Below are positions 35,916 to 44,923 of a stretch of 64,000 nucleotides of DNA, piece by piece (the first letter of the stretch is position 1; each line of letters opens with the position of its first letter). A program made the translations under genes and the position numbers. The stretch spans positions 186,001 through 250,000 of the forward strand of contig JBBRYS010000008.1 of NCBI GenBank assembly GCA_038237475.1, given 5' to 3'. Source of the DNA: JAOAPY01 sp038237475 (GTDB lineage: Bacteria > Acidobacteriota > Blastocatellia > Pyrinomonadales > Pyrinomonadaceae). The notes beneath the pieces were generated by a model. That model did no database searches. It was not told the DNA's origin and saw nothing but the letters and a program-made list of their open reading frames with translations.

Positions 35916-38246
35916 TCAGCCTAAAAGGCCGCTCGCAATTCCAGTGACGTACGCATACCAGACTCCAAACACGATACTCAGTCCGCCTGCCGCTAGTTGC
36001 AAGCTATGCTGAAATCCGCCGAGCCGGCGAGAGCTAAACGCTAATGGCAGACCCATTAGTCCCGACATCAACAACATCCCGACAATCGAACCGAGACCGA
36101 AGACCGCTAGATACAACAGACCAAGTACCGCCGAATTAATCTGCGTTAGTACCAGCAGAGTGAGGGCCGCCGATCCGGCCAAGCCATGCATGGCTCCTAC
36201 AATCGCCGGCTTGAGTCCAATTTGTCGAATCTCATGCGAGTGTCTGACCGGCGCGGCCAGCTCTTGAGCGGCATCGTGAAAGTGTGCGTGCGAATGTAGT
36301 TTGACGCCATGATCGTGCTGGTGAATGTGAAGGCTCGATTTCCTGAGCAGCGCGCGTCGCACCGCGATGATTCCCAAGGTAATGATCATCAATGAGACTC
36401 CGAACTCGAGCCAGCCCGCGACGGAATCAGGAATTGAAATTCGCAAAACCAGGACTAGGATTCCAACGACTACCAGCGAGACAGTATGCCCCGCTCCCCA
36501 AAGTCCGCCCACCAAAGCTGCCCGCAGTACTTTCTTTTGTTCGCTGACAATCGCCGAAACAGCCACGATATGGTCCACTTCGGTAGCGTGCTTCAAGCCA
36601 AAGACGAGGCCGAGACCGAGCATTCCGAGCGAACCGAAGCGCTGCAGCGAAGCTCCATCCAGACCCAGCGTGCGAAATTCATGAGCAACCCGCACGACCC
36701 GTGTAAAGAAATGAAAACTATTTGAATCGAGGGTCGAATAGCAGATCGCCAGTCCTGCTGTCGTGACAACCAGAGCGCTGAACACCGGCAGCACCCGGGC
36801 CAATCGAGTGAAGCCGCCTGTAGACTTCAGCAGACGACCGGCATAAACAAATGCCAGTCCAATACCAGTCAAGACGCCGGCGAGACCTGCGCTGAACGCT
36901 ACTACCAGGAGCAAACCATAGCCGACGCGATGCAGCGAGATGGCGGCGAGTAAAACTACCAGGGCTGAAGGGCAGGGAAGTATCCCTCCCGAAATACCCA
37001 ACGCCAAAAGCGTGCGCCACGTGATTGCTGAGCCATCAGCTCCAGGTGGCAAATGAGAGTGAGTCTGCCCTCCGTGAGAATGCGGTAAAGCTGGGTCACC
37101 AGCGTGATCGTGAGCGCCTGAATCAACTCCATCGTGCGAGTGAGTATCGCCGGCATGCCTATGCAAGCCGGACGTTTGCTGTAGAATTCCTCGCACTCTA
37201 CGAAACAATAGCGTGCCGCCGATAGTCACCACGATGGCGCCAGATAGGAAACTCAGAATCGGAAACAGTCGCTCGGGCACTATGTATTCCGAGGCCATCA
37301 ATGTTGCGACTCCGAGCGCAAAGACGCCCGCGGTATGCGTGATCGTAACCGTCAACCCCAGAAAAGCGGCATGTCGCGCCGTTCCTCTCGAGCCAACCAA
37401 ATATGCGCCCACTACCGTCTTGCCGTGACCCGGCGAGAGTGCGTGCAGACCTCCCAACAGAAGCGCTATCAGCAGACCGAAGAGCGCAACGCCTATGGTC
37501 AGATTGGGGACCGCAATAAGTTCTGCCAACCGGTCGCGGCCTGCGGCCACAACGGCGCGCCCGTCACGATTCAACAACGGACGGGCTCCGGCAGGTGCCG
37601 AGCCGCGACTGAATGAAAAGTCAGCTCCTTGCTCGTCCAGCGGGGCAGTCAGCATGTCACCCGGATAAGCTTTCAATTCCTGGCTCACGCTATTGCCATA
37701 AGCCGAACTGTCAAAGATTGTCATGCCTGCGGTCGGCTGAACCATGATCTCGCGCCAGCCAATGCGGTCTGAAAAGTTTTGATCGTCAAAATGCAGTCGC
37801 CGCGCTGCCATGCCGATGTTGGTCAGGTTAGCCGCGATGAGATCGCTTTCGATCCTCAGCGTCGGAAGACCAGCCGCTCCCGTGGCGATTGTCGCCCGGA
37901 CCCCTGCAAGCTGAAGTGGCAAACGAGTGCCATCTACGTAGAGATTCAACCCCTCGCTATAGGTCGCAATCAGTCGCTGCGCATATTCATCCAGTGCCGA
38001 TTGACTCGGCAGTCCGGCGCCGCTACCCGTGATCTTCTGTAGTTCCTGGAAGGTCGGGATCTCTGCCATGTCGATCACATAATGCAGGGTGACCTGATTA
38101 TCACCGACGCCTATGCGCGTGAAGTGATTGATGGTGAAGTTACCAAGCGGATGTGCGCCGATGCTGCCCACTGACACAAGCATCAGGCAAATCGATGCTA
38201 ACAATATCTTCGCGAGACCAATCGGATGTTTAGCGGGGATCTTCAT
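35916..38246 (-). CDS. NicO/HupE-type nickel/cobalt (divalent metal) transporter with His-rich loops
   Basis: 776 residues from the ATG at 38246, seven bases after the upstream stop; a longer frame would overlap that gene. A signal or membrane segment with AHPLG cleavage context is followed by an exported N-domain (about 28-240), as in HupE/UreJ-like proteins. The transport part has a first membrane bundle with HALSPGHGKT and ISGGILPCPSA, and a second with FGLKHATEVDHIVA and GAMHGLAGSAAL. Both are typical NicO signatures. The loops HRHAGDTHSHDG, GAHDHAGD and HIHQHDHGVKLHSHAHFHD are strongly His-rich and probably bind metal. Ni versus Co (or Zn) cannot be decided. Expected location: inner membrane. 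Confidence 0.8.
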   Translation of the reverse strand: MKIPAKHPIGLAKILLASICLMLVSVGSIGAHPLGNFTINHFTRIGVGDNQVTLHYVIDMAEIPTFQELQKITGSGAGLPSQSALDEYAQRLIATYSEGLNLYVDGTRLPLQLAGVRATIATGAAGLPTLRIESDLIAANLTNIGMAARRLHFDDQNFSDRIGWREIMVQPTAGMTIFDSSAYGNSVSQELKAYPGDMLTAPLDEQGADFSFSRGSAPAGARPLLNRDGRAVVAAGRDRLAELIAVPNLTIGVALFGLLIALLLGGLHALSPGHGKTVVGAYLVGSRGTARHAAFLGLTVTITHTAGVFALGVATLMASEYIVPERLFPILSFLSGAIVVTIGGTLLFRRVRGILQQTSGLHRHAGDTHSHDGVDSGAHDHAGDPALPHSHGGQTHSHLPPGADGSAITWRTLLALGISGGILPCPSALVVLLAAISLHRVGYGLLLVVAFSAGLAGVLTGIGLAFVYAGRLLKSTGGFTRLARVLPVFSALVVTTAGLAICYSTLDSNSFHFFTRVVRVAHEFRTLGLDGASLQRFGSLGMLGLGLVFGLKHATEVDHIVAVSAIVSEQKKVLRAALVGGLWGAGHTVSLVVVGILVLVLRISIPDSVAGWLEFGVSLMIITLGIIAVRRALLRKSSLHIHQHDHGVKLHSHAHFHDAAQELAAPVRHSHEIRQIGLKPAIVGAMHGLAGSAALTLLVLTQINSAVLGLLYLAVFGLGSIVGMLLMSGLMGLPLAFSSRRLGGFQHSLQLAAGGLSIVFGVWYAYVTGIASGLLG

Positions 38247-38253
38247 GTTGCTG

Positions 38254-39624
38254 TTATTTACCTGCGCGAGCCTGTGTCGACAGCGCCACTGACACATCAG
38301 ATTCGGCCTTTCCACGTTTGAGAGCCGCGAGAGTTTGCTTCGCGAGATCCACCTGCAACACGCCAAAACCTGGATTGGTCCCAAGGGCTGACTTCAAGTA
38401 TTGATTAGCCTTCGTCCGATCATCCAGTGCGTGATAAATCATGCCGGCGTGGAAAAATAGTCGCGCGTCGCGAGTGCCCAGTCTAAGCGCTTTCGTCATC
38501 TCCGTTTTGGCTTCTGCAAACCGACCGTTTTTGTATAAACACCAGGCGAGCGTGTCGCTGGTATAAATGTCCTGTCGCTGAGTGTTCTCGTGCTGTGCGA
38601 TCTCGAGAGCCTGGGCGAGATTCTGATCGTGGTCGGCCCAAAACAGGGCAAGTTGCCGGGTAAAAGTCGACGCGCCAGCTCCGCCGCGTTCGACAAATTC
38701 AACCAGCTCGTACTGGCGTTTGGCATCCTGGTCGCGACCAGCCTTCGTGTAGAGGTCACCCAGCGAGCTCGCAACGTCGGGTAGGGGAACCCGAGTCTCA
38801 GCCTGCTCGAAAAGCTCAATGGCTTTCTCGCTGTCTCCTGAAGCAAAGCGGGCTCGCGCTTTTGCTGCGAGAGCCAGCGGATAATTTGGAAATATCAGAA
38901 GGGCTTTGTCATATTGCTGTTCCGCTTCGGAGCGGCGTCCGGCATTCATCAGTTCGTCACCCAGATGGACGCGCACCCAGGCCCTGCCCTCGGGATCGTT
39001 TGGATTGGCTGCTTTGACAGCTACCGTCATAGCTTTGATTGCACCTTCAACGTCGCCATGGAGTGAACGAAGATAAGATATGCGAGCGTAGGCTGAGCTG
39101 TCGGGACGCAGGTCAACCATTTTCTGCGCCGCCTCAATGGCCTCGGGATAGTGACCGAGCTCCACTTGTGCATCCGTTATCGCGCCGTACAAATCGTGAT
39201 CGTCCTGCCGGGCACTGAGCGCTTGCTGGGCGCTCTCCAGCGCTTCGCTGAAACGGTGATAGGTTAAGAGCAGCTTGATCCGCAGCTTGGTCGCGTCATA
39301 ATTTTGCGGCTCGAGTTCCAATGCGCGATTGATAGCCGCTTCGGCCCGGCCGTTAAAACCGAAGTCGCTTGTCTCCCTCGCCTTCTGCAAATACGCTGAA
39401 GCCAACGCGTTATATGGTTCGACCTGCTCCGGTGAACGCTTGATGGTTTGCTCTGCTTTTTGAATTCGTAGGTCAGCAGGACTGCCACCGGTGGCACTGC
39501 CGGAAATATTTGGAGCGGGGACGATTGGTGAGGTCTTCGATTTCACCACTCGCCAGCCGGCAAAGCTGATCGCGAGGGCGACTGCGATGCATGTCGAGAT
39601 GATTAGGAGGTTAGCTTTGCGCAT
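38254..39624 (-). CDS. TPR protein with N-terminal membrane segment
   Basis: 456 residues. An N-terminal hydrophobic segment (about 6-26) acts as anchor or signal. TPR units run from about 50 to 440, for example PYNALASAYLQKA, LFFHAGMIYHALDD and ALAAKARARFASGDSEKAIELF. It lies between the DUF4331 gene (upstream) and the metal transporter (seven-base gap downstream), so all three are probably one unit. Likely a periplasmic or envelope scaffold; no enzyme motif. Confidence 0.75.
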   Translation of the reverse strand: MRKANLLIISTCIAVALAISFAGWRVVKSKTSPIVPAPNISGSATGGSPADLRIQKAEQTIKRSPEQVEPYNALASAYLQKARETSDFGFNGRAEAAINRALELEPQNYDATKLRIKLLLTYHRFSEALESAQQALSARQDDHDLYGAITDAQVELGHYPEAIEAAQKMVDLRPDSSAYARISYLRSLHGDVEGAIKAMTVAVKAANPNDPEGRAWVRVHLGDELMNAGRRSEAEQQYDKALLIFPNYPLALAAKARARFASGDSEKAIELFEQAETRVPLPDVASSLGDLYTKAGRDQDAKRQYELVEFVERGGAGASTFTRQLALFWADHDQNLAQALEIAQHENTQRQDIYTSDTLAWCLYKNGRFAEAKTEMTKALRLGTRDARLFFHAGMIYHALDDRTKANQYLKSALGTNPGFGVLQVDLAKQTLAALKRGKAESDVSVALSTQARAGK

Positions 39625-39655
39625 GTTGTTCTAGCCTGAGCTGCTGAAATTGAGA

Positions 39656-39683
39656 ACGGAGAGGACGCGACCGCCCTCTCCGT
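39656..39683 (-). terminator. Hairpin between the DUF4331 and TPR genes
   Basis: acggagagg pairs with cctctccgt around a 10-base loop. It sits in the 73-base gap of an otherwise co-directional unit, so it may attenuate or process the transcript rather than end it. Confidence 0.4.
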
Positions 39684-39697
39684 CCGGGTTGGGTCGG

Positions 39698-41242
39698 TTA
39701 TGGCAATGGCGGCAGCGCATTCATCGTATGGTGCTGATGCGGCGAGCCTGACGTGCTGTTACCGGAGTGTGGCGTCCCCAGATAGGGAAAGCGATCCAGA
39801 TAGGGCAGGTCGTTGTTTGAGACTCCGTCGGCGAGAATATTATTCGGCGAGACGTTGGTGGCTGGTGTAAATGGAGTACCACCCGCTACGGCTCGTAGTG
39901 CGATGTCGACTACATCGTCAAATACCCTTCGTCCATTGGGAAATCCCGCGACGTCGCCACCGAGCAAGCCCAGCCGGCTGGGATTACTGGTGTTAGGCGA
40001 AATGGCCACGTTCAGACGCATCATTTCGTGCGGCTTTCCGTCGGAAAGGAAGGTCGTGTAGTTAGGTCCTGTCACCGAGTTAACCGGAATGCCTGTGGCA
40101 AATATGTACACGAGGTCATTGCGCGGCGCGGCCGGCACGGCGATGCCAAACACCGCATGTAGCAACTGAGCAAGCTGAGGATCCGCAACGTAAGAAGCGA
40201 ATTGTGAATCGCCAGCCGGCGAAGAGGCGTTGAAGGTATCCTTTAATTTCAAAGGAATGATTACTTCGTTGACGAGCGGTTCTCCGAGACGTGAAACCTG
40301 GCGGAAAGATCCTTCGTTTCGTTCGTCATCGTCGTTATCGCGCCGTCCCACACCCGGGCGGATCACGCGGGTGGTACGACGACTCGCAGTTGCCCAGACG
40401 CCCACTACCGCGTCTGCGGCTGTCGGGCTTGCAGGAACCTGCGCGCTGCGCGTCAGAGCCTGAATAGGCACTTCAATCGCGATAGTGTTCACATTGAATC
40501 CGGCCGTCGAGTCGCTGCCACCGGTTGGCGATGTGGGTGCAGTTAACTTCAGAGTGTCAAAAATGCCCCCAACATCAATATAGAAACCTTCGTCTCGCTG
40601 ACCGGCGAAGACACGCCCACCGTCGGGCAAGTTGAAGACTGCCGGCTGGCCCAGAACTGCTTCGTAGTTGGGAGTCGTTCGCTCGCCAATATTGTTGGGC
40701 GGAGTCAGGAGACCGCTCGCGATCACGCGACCATTCTTACCAGTGTTTTTATCTACGCGTGTGACCGTGTAGGTCTGTGGCTCGTTATAGTCAATATCCG
40801 TTAGCGAAGTTATCAACGGTTCGATACCGCCCGTGCCCGCCAGTGCCTGGTTCGGCGAAGCCATACCAAGAACGATATCGGGATTCACATATCTCGTTTT
40901 GAAACGAAATTGATAGGTGACATCGGCCTGGCCGTCGCCTGTGTTGTCAACCTTGATCTCGTACAGCACGGTATCGTCAAACTTGTAGAAGTGCGGACCG
41001 CCTGAGGGCTCCTCGAAGGGAATCCAGTTCGCGATCAAAGTCACGAAACCGGCGCGACCGGATTCCGTGCTTCTAAAAGCATAGGTGTCGGTGTTGTCGG
41101 CGAGTGGATCGGCTGTGATTAATGGCGCCTCGCGATGGCTTGACGCCTGAGTGTGTCTGGTGACCGGGCTGAAAATCAGCAACCCTGCGAGGGTGCTGAG
41201 CGCCAGGCCTCCAAAAAGTTTAGTCTTGAGCGAATGTCGCAT
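39698..41242 (-). CDS. DUF4331 family exported protein
   Basis: 514 residues. AAGGAGAG precedes the ATG on the minus strand. A signal segment (about 8-30) is followed by SSHREAPLITADPLADNTDTYAF, split here as SSHREAPLI and DNTDTYAF, the characteristic opening of DUF4331. Further family-like parts are FANWIP-like 'LIANWIPFEEPSGG', the 'PDIVLGMASPNQ' region and a C-terminal LPYLDRFPYLG. Function unknown in general; probably periplasmic or extracellular. A terminal His run (PHQHH) is notable next to a His-rich metal transporter. Confidence 0.85.
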   Translation of the reverse strand: MRHSLKTKLFGGLALSTLAGLLIFSPVTRHTQASSHREAPLITADPLADNTDTYAFRSTESGRAGFVTLIANWIPFEEPSGGPHFYKFDDTVLYEIKVDNTGDGQADVTYQFRFKTRYVNPDIVLGMASPNQALAGTGGIEPLITSLTDIDYNEPQTYTVTRVDKNTGKNGRVIASGLLTPPNNIGERTTPNYEAVLGQPAVFNLPDGGRVFAGQRDEGFYIDVGGIFDTLKLTAPTSPTGGSDSTAGFNVNTIAIEVPIQALTRSAQVPASPTAADAVVGVWATASRRTTRVIRPGVGRRDNDDDERNEGSFRQVSRLGEPLVNEVIIPLKLKDTFNASSPAGDSQFASYVADPQLAQLLHAVFGIAVPAAPRNDLVYIFATGIPVNSVTGPNYTTFLSDGKPHEMMRLNVAISPNTSNPSRLGLLGGDVAGFPNGRRVFDDVVDIALRAVAGGTPFTPATNVSPNNILADGVSNNDLPYLDRFPYLGTPHSGNSTSGSPHQHHTMNALPPLP

Positions 41243-41310
41243 TTATCTCTCCTTAATGATCTGTCTAAAAGTCTCGGTGTTCAGGAAATGATCTCTTAAT
41301 CGCCGGACGT

Positions 41311-41339
41311 TCAGCCGCCAGCTTCGTACTGGCGGCTGA
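41311..41339 (-). terminator. Hairpin after the TolB-like/DUF4214 gene
   Basis: tcagccgccag pairs perfectly with ctggcggctga around cttcgta, 16 bases beyond the stop of the minus-strand gene ending at 41355. On the minus strand it is not followed by a clear T-run. Confidence 0.5.
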
Positions 41340-41354
41340 GAATCCGCGTGCTTG

Positions 41355-43082
41355 TCAGGGCCCGTAGGTCGCGCAATCCTGGTTCGTTCTTGTGACCGTT
41401 GGACCGAATCTCAACTGGTACTCAGCCGAGGTGATGAAGGCGCAAACCATGCCTCGAGGATTGTTGTTGGCGTTTAGAGTGTTAAGCCAGAATTGGAATC
41501 CAGCTTCGTCGGGATCGCGACGCAGATAGCCAAAGTACTCGGCGAGGACAAAGGCCCGATTGAACTCTGCAGTCGTGAATGCTGCATCGTCGATAACGTT
41601 TCGCACGACCAGCGCTCGTCCGCCACTATTGAAGGCAGCAGTGAGCTGATCGCGACGGCTTGAAAGATCGACTCCGGATGCGTCACGCACTGATTTAATC
41701 AGCGCGGTGACAAAGTCCGGCCCGCTTAGTCCTACCGGATAGCGTCCCACGAACTCTGGACGCTGCACGAAATCCTGGACCAGTGCCTGCTTGCCGGCTT
41801 CGAGGCCGGACCCTGCCCGCAGCGAATTGCGGTCAGCGCTGAACTCGGCAAAGGTGGGCCGTCTCGCGTAGGGACCGCGGTAAAGCTTGACGACGAAGAA
41901 GCCTGTTTGCTGGAATTCCTGCTCGATAAAGAAAGCGGCTGAGACGTCAATTCTGCGATTGTGAATACAACGAGCGTCATTGCCGCAACTGGTGATCTGT
42001 CCGGTCCAATAAGCGAGTCCTGCTTGATCCGGTTCGCGATTGAGAAAATCCAAATACTGTTGGCGAACGAAGAGACCGGGATCGTCGATGGGATTGTTGA
42101 ATTGCGATCCGCCTCTGAGCGGTTGCCAGTCAGGAAAGATTTCGTCAGCGGCATCCCCGGTGATGTTTCGCTGGGTCGAGCCGTCCAGAGTGGTAATTAC
42201 GATGTCGTTGCGATCAAGAACGCTTCCGACTAATTCGCCATCCATGTAAGCCAGGCGCGATCCATCCGGTGACCAGGCCGGATAGCTCTCTTCTTCTGAG
42301 CCCCTCGTGATCCTTCTCTGGCTGCTACCGTCAGCGTTCATTAAGAAGATGTCAAAGGTTCCGAAGCGGTCACTGGCGAAAGCGATCAGGCGGCCATTAG
42401 GTGACCAGGCCGGGAATTCGTCGTTGAACGCATTGTTAGTCAGGTTGATCGGATTACTGCCGTCTGCATTAACAATATAGATTTCTGCATTGCCGCTGCG
42501 GTCAGTATCAAATGCAATTCGGGTTGAGTCTGGCGACCAACTTGGAAAAGCGTCGTCAGAAGCACTGTTGGTTATATTGACCTGGCGCGATCCATCCGCA
42601 TTCATCGTATAGATTTCGAAGTCACCATCGCGGTCGCTGGAAAAAGCAATCTGCGACCCATTCGGTGACCACGCAGGATCAAACTCATTACCTGCAGTAT
42701 TCGTCAGGCGAGTTTGCTGCGAGCCGTCGGCGTTCATGGAATAGATTTCAAAGTTCCCGTCACGATTGCTGATAAACGCCAACCTGGAACCGTCAGGTGA
42801 CCAGGTGGGATCTACATCGTCTGCAGTATCCGTCGTCAATTGCAGGCGGCCGGTGCCATCTGCGTTTGTCACATAGATGTCGTAATTCCCACCGGCATCG
42901 CTGGCGAATGCCAATTTGCCGGGAACTCCGGGACTTGATGTGTCTTGTTGTTGGCCTGTGTTTGAAAGCACGGACTTCGGTGCTGCCAGAACTGTTGGGG
43001 CCATGATAGTGATGAGCAGCAAGGCGCTCATGGTAATTAACGTAAAAGTTTTTGGACCACACACTTGGGTCAGTCGGATCAT
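41355..43082 (-). CDS. Exported TolB-like PD40 propeller protein with DUF4214 tail
   Basis: 575 residues from the ATG at 43082, which has AGAGGA 8 bases upstream; an ATG 21 codons earlier lacks support. A signal segment (about 12-33) is followed by seven or so PD40/WD40-like repeats (about 60-345), each built around 'DPTWSPDGSRLAFISNRDG' with 'FEIYSMNADGS' in the next part. A DUF4214 region follows (about 355-570): FVRQQYLDFLNREPD, then YFGYLRRDPDEAGFQFWL and AEYQLRFGP. DUF4214 domains recur in secreted Acidobacteriota and S-layer-type proteins. Likely extracellular or periplasmic; no enzymatic site. Transcribed divergently from the beta-helix gene. Confidence 0.85.
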   Translation of the reverse strand: MIRLTQVCGPKTFTLITMSALLLITIMAPTVLAAPKSVLSNTGQQQDTSSPGVPGKLAFASDAGGNYDIYVTNADGTGRLQLTTDTADDVDPTWSPDGSRLAFISNRDGNFEIYSMNADGSQQTRLTNTAGNEFDPAWSPNGSQIAFSSDRDGDFEIYTMNADGSRQVNITNSASDDAFPSWSPDSTRIAFDTDRSGNAEIYIVNADGSNPINLTNNAFNDEFPAWSPNGRLIAFASDRFGTFDIFLMNADGSSQRRITRGSEEESYPAWSPDGSRLAYMDGELVGSVLDRNDIVITTLDGSTQRNITGDAADEIFPDWQPLRGGSQFNNPIDDPGLFVRQQYLDFLNREPDQAGLAYWTGQITSCGNDARCIHNRRIDVSAAFFIEQEFQQTGFFVVKLYRGPYARRPTFAEFSADRNSLRAGSGLEAGKQALVQDFVQRPEFVGRYPVGLSGPDFVTALIKSVRDASGVDLSSRRDQLTAAFNSGGRALVVRNVIDDAAFTTAEFNRAFVLAEYFGYLRRDPDEAGFQFWLNTLNANNNPRGMVCAFITSAEYQLRFGPTVTRTNQDCATYGP

Positions 43083-43805
43083 TTGTTCATCCTCTTTTTC
43101 TGGCGGCGAATTGTAGTGGGGTATAGCTCGGCTGCGGTTACCCACCTTGTTCGATCAATATCCCTCATGACCTTTCAGAGTTTGTTTCTGAGTGGTCAAT
43201 TTTTCGGCTGTCTGTTGCCAAGCTTGATAGAGTTACGTGCCGGCGTGAGGAATCGGATTCAACGGACGAGATTTATTTCTTCCAAAGTGTAGATATTCCT
43301 CTGCAAAGTGTCACAAAGGAGTGTCAGCGGTAGGAGATCATCGGATTGAATTTCAAGTTCCGTCTACTTTAATTAGATAGAGCACAAGGTAGAAATTGAG
43401 GCTCAATTCGGCTGCAGTCGAGGGTCGATGGGGAAGCTGAGTGTCGAAATATTTCTCTGGCTAAATATCCGATGTGCCGGCACCTGCGAGTCGGATGTGG
43501 GTTGGGAGGCCTGCTTTTTGCTGCTTTTTTCCTAATTAAACCTCAACAAAAAAATTATTTGACAATCTCGCGTAGATCCCGTATTAAATGCCGCTACCAA
43601 GGCTCCGAAGTTGATGCATGCAAGGCCTTATCCTTGACACATTCCAGCCTTGAAAACCGCCGGCACCTACGCTGAGTTTTCCGGTTGACCACCAACTACC
43701 GGCGATAACGATACGTGGACCTCATTATCCAGTCCACGAGAAGTCCACTGCGTCTGAGCTTGATCTGACTTCAGTTGACTTACTTAAATAAGGAGCCTCA
43801 AATAA
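43083..43805. other. Divergent intergenic region
   Basis: 723 bases between the minus-strand TolB-like gene and the plus-strand beta-helix gene. It should hold both promoters. Two CAAAGTGT repeats (43283-43290 and 43304-43311), 21 bases apart, could be an operator. An open frame at 43472-43675 has a hydrophobic stretch but no ribosome site and no recognisable content, so I do not call it. Confidence 0.4.
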
Positions 43806-44795
43806 ATGACGAAGTGTCTCAAGTTTTTAGTATTAGTTTCATTTACCTTTGCGGTTTGCACGATCGCACAGGCCCAGGCCACGAGGACCTGGGTTTCGGG
43901 CGTTGGTGATGACGTGAATCCCTGCAGCCGCACTGCTCCCTGCAAGACCTTTGCGGGGGCCATCTCGAAGACGGCCATCAACGGTGAGATCGATTGTCTG
44001 GATCCAGGTGGCTTTGGCGCCGTGACCATCACAAAGTCAATCACAATTGACGGCACTGGCACGTTTGGTTCGATCCTGGCCAGCGGCACCAATGGAGTCA
44101 TTGTGAACATCGCCGTTAACGCCAATGACCCGTTTCGCAACGTCACTCTGCGGGGCTTATCAATAAACGGAACCGGGGTCAGTGGAGCCGTGGGTACGCG
44201 AACCGGTGTGGTCGGAGTCAGTATTCTCAACGCGTCGGCGGTACATGTTGAGGACTGCCTTATCGCCAACTTCTCACAAAACGGGATCAAGGTGAACAAT
44301 GTCCCCAATAACTTCAATCTGTTTATCCGCAACAGCGTAATTCGTGACAACTCTCTCTCGGGCGTGGTCATGACTTCGACCAATAGCGTGAATTTCATGA
44401 GAGGGAGTTTTGAGGGCAGCGAATTCAGCAACAATCAGAACGGTATTGAAGGCGGAGCCAACAGCCGCATCACTGCTACCCGCTGCGTTATGTCCGGAAA
44501 CACAGGTGATGGGGTGCTGTCACGTAGTCTGACCGCGGCCCTCTTCTCCGTAGTGAACTTGAATAGCTGCGTTCTAGCCAATAACGGCACCAATGGTGTC
44601 GAAGCTGGCAACGGCGGAGCCCTGGCTACCTCTTTTGTACGCATCACTGACAATCACATCACTGGGAATCTGAACAATGGTGTGCTGGTCGGCTCAAATG
44701 GCCAGGTACAGACTTATGGCGACAATGCCATTAAGGGCAACGCTGTAGCGGATGACTGCCCGGCCTGCACGGTGCTGTCACCGGCTAAGTCCTGA
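43806..44795 (+). CDS. Secreted right-handed beta-helix protein
   Basis: 329 residues with AAGGAG upstream. A signal segment (about 4-23) ends in AQAQA. The opening RTWVSGVGDDVNPCSRTAPCKTF is given here as RTWVSGVGDD and NPCSRTAPCKTFAGAISKTA, a widespread start for parallel beta-helix proteins. It is followed by GEIDCLDPGGFGAVTITKS and then coils ('RGLSINGTG', 'RNSVIRDNSLSGV', 'SEFSNNQNGIEGG'). Probably an extracellular carbohydrate-binding or -modifying protein; no catalytic site assigned. Its first ~75 residues are nearly identical to those of 48444-49382, the rest diverges. Confidence 0.8.
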   Translation: MTKCLKFLVLVSFTFAVCTIAQAQATRTWVSGVGDDVNPCSRTAPCKTFAGAISKTAINGEIDCLDPGGFGAVTITKSITIDGTGTFGSILASGTNGVIVNIAVNANDPFRNVTLRGLSINGTGVSGAVGTRTGVVGVSILNASAVHVEDCLIANFSQNGIKVNNVPNNFNLFIRNSVIRDNSLSGVVMTSTNSVNFMRGSFEGSEFSNNQNGIEGGANSRITATRCVMSGNTGDGVLSRSLTAALFSVVNLNSCVLANNGTNGVEAGNGGALATSFVRITDNHITGNLNNGVLVGSNGQVQTYGDNAIKGNAVADDCPACTVLSPAKS

Positions 44796-44876
44796 CCTGG
44801 ATCCGTGAAATTACCTTTTGTGCAATTTGGGCCCAGTCGTTCTTGAAGAAAAGTGAGCCCAAACTTTTCGAGCCTC

Positions 44877-44904
44877 TTCCCGGCGCCAGGGATGGTGCCG
44901 GGAA
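44877..44904 (+). terminator. Hairpin in the leader of the Ig-like protein gene
   Basis: ttcccggcgcca pairs with tggtgccgggaa (one G-U) around ggga, followed by aaact and then the ribosome site. It could end the beta-helix transcript or structure the 5' leader. A weaker tttgggc/gcccaaa stem lies just upstream (44826-44863). Confidence 0.4.
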
Positions 44905-44923
44905 AAACTCGCCAGGAGACCCA

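Noticed and set aside
43472..43675. Open frame of 67 codons with a hydrophobic stretch
   Set aside because: No ribosome site, no recognisable motif, and it lies in a divergent promoter region.
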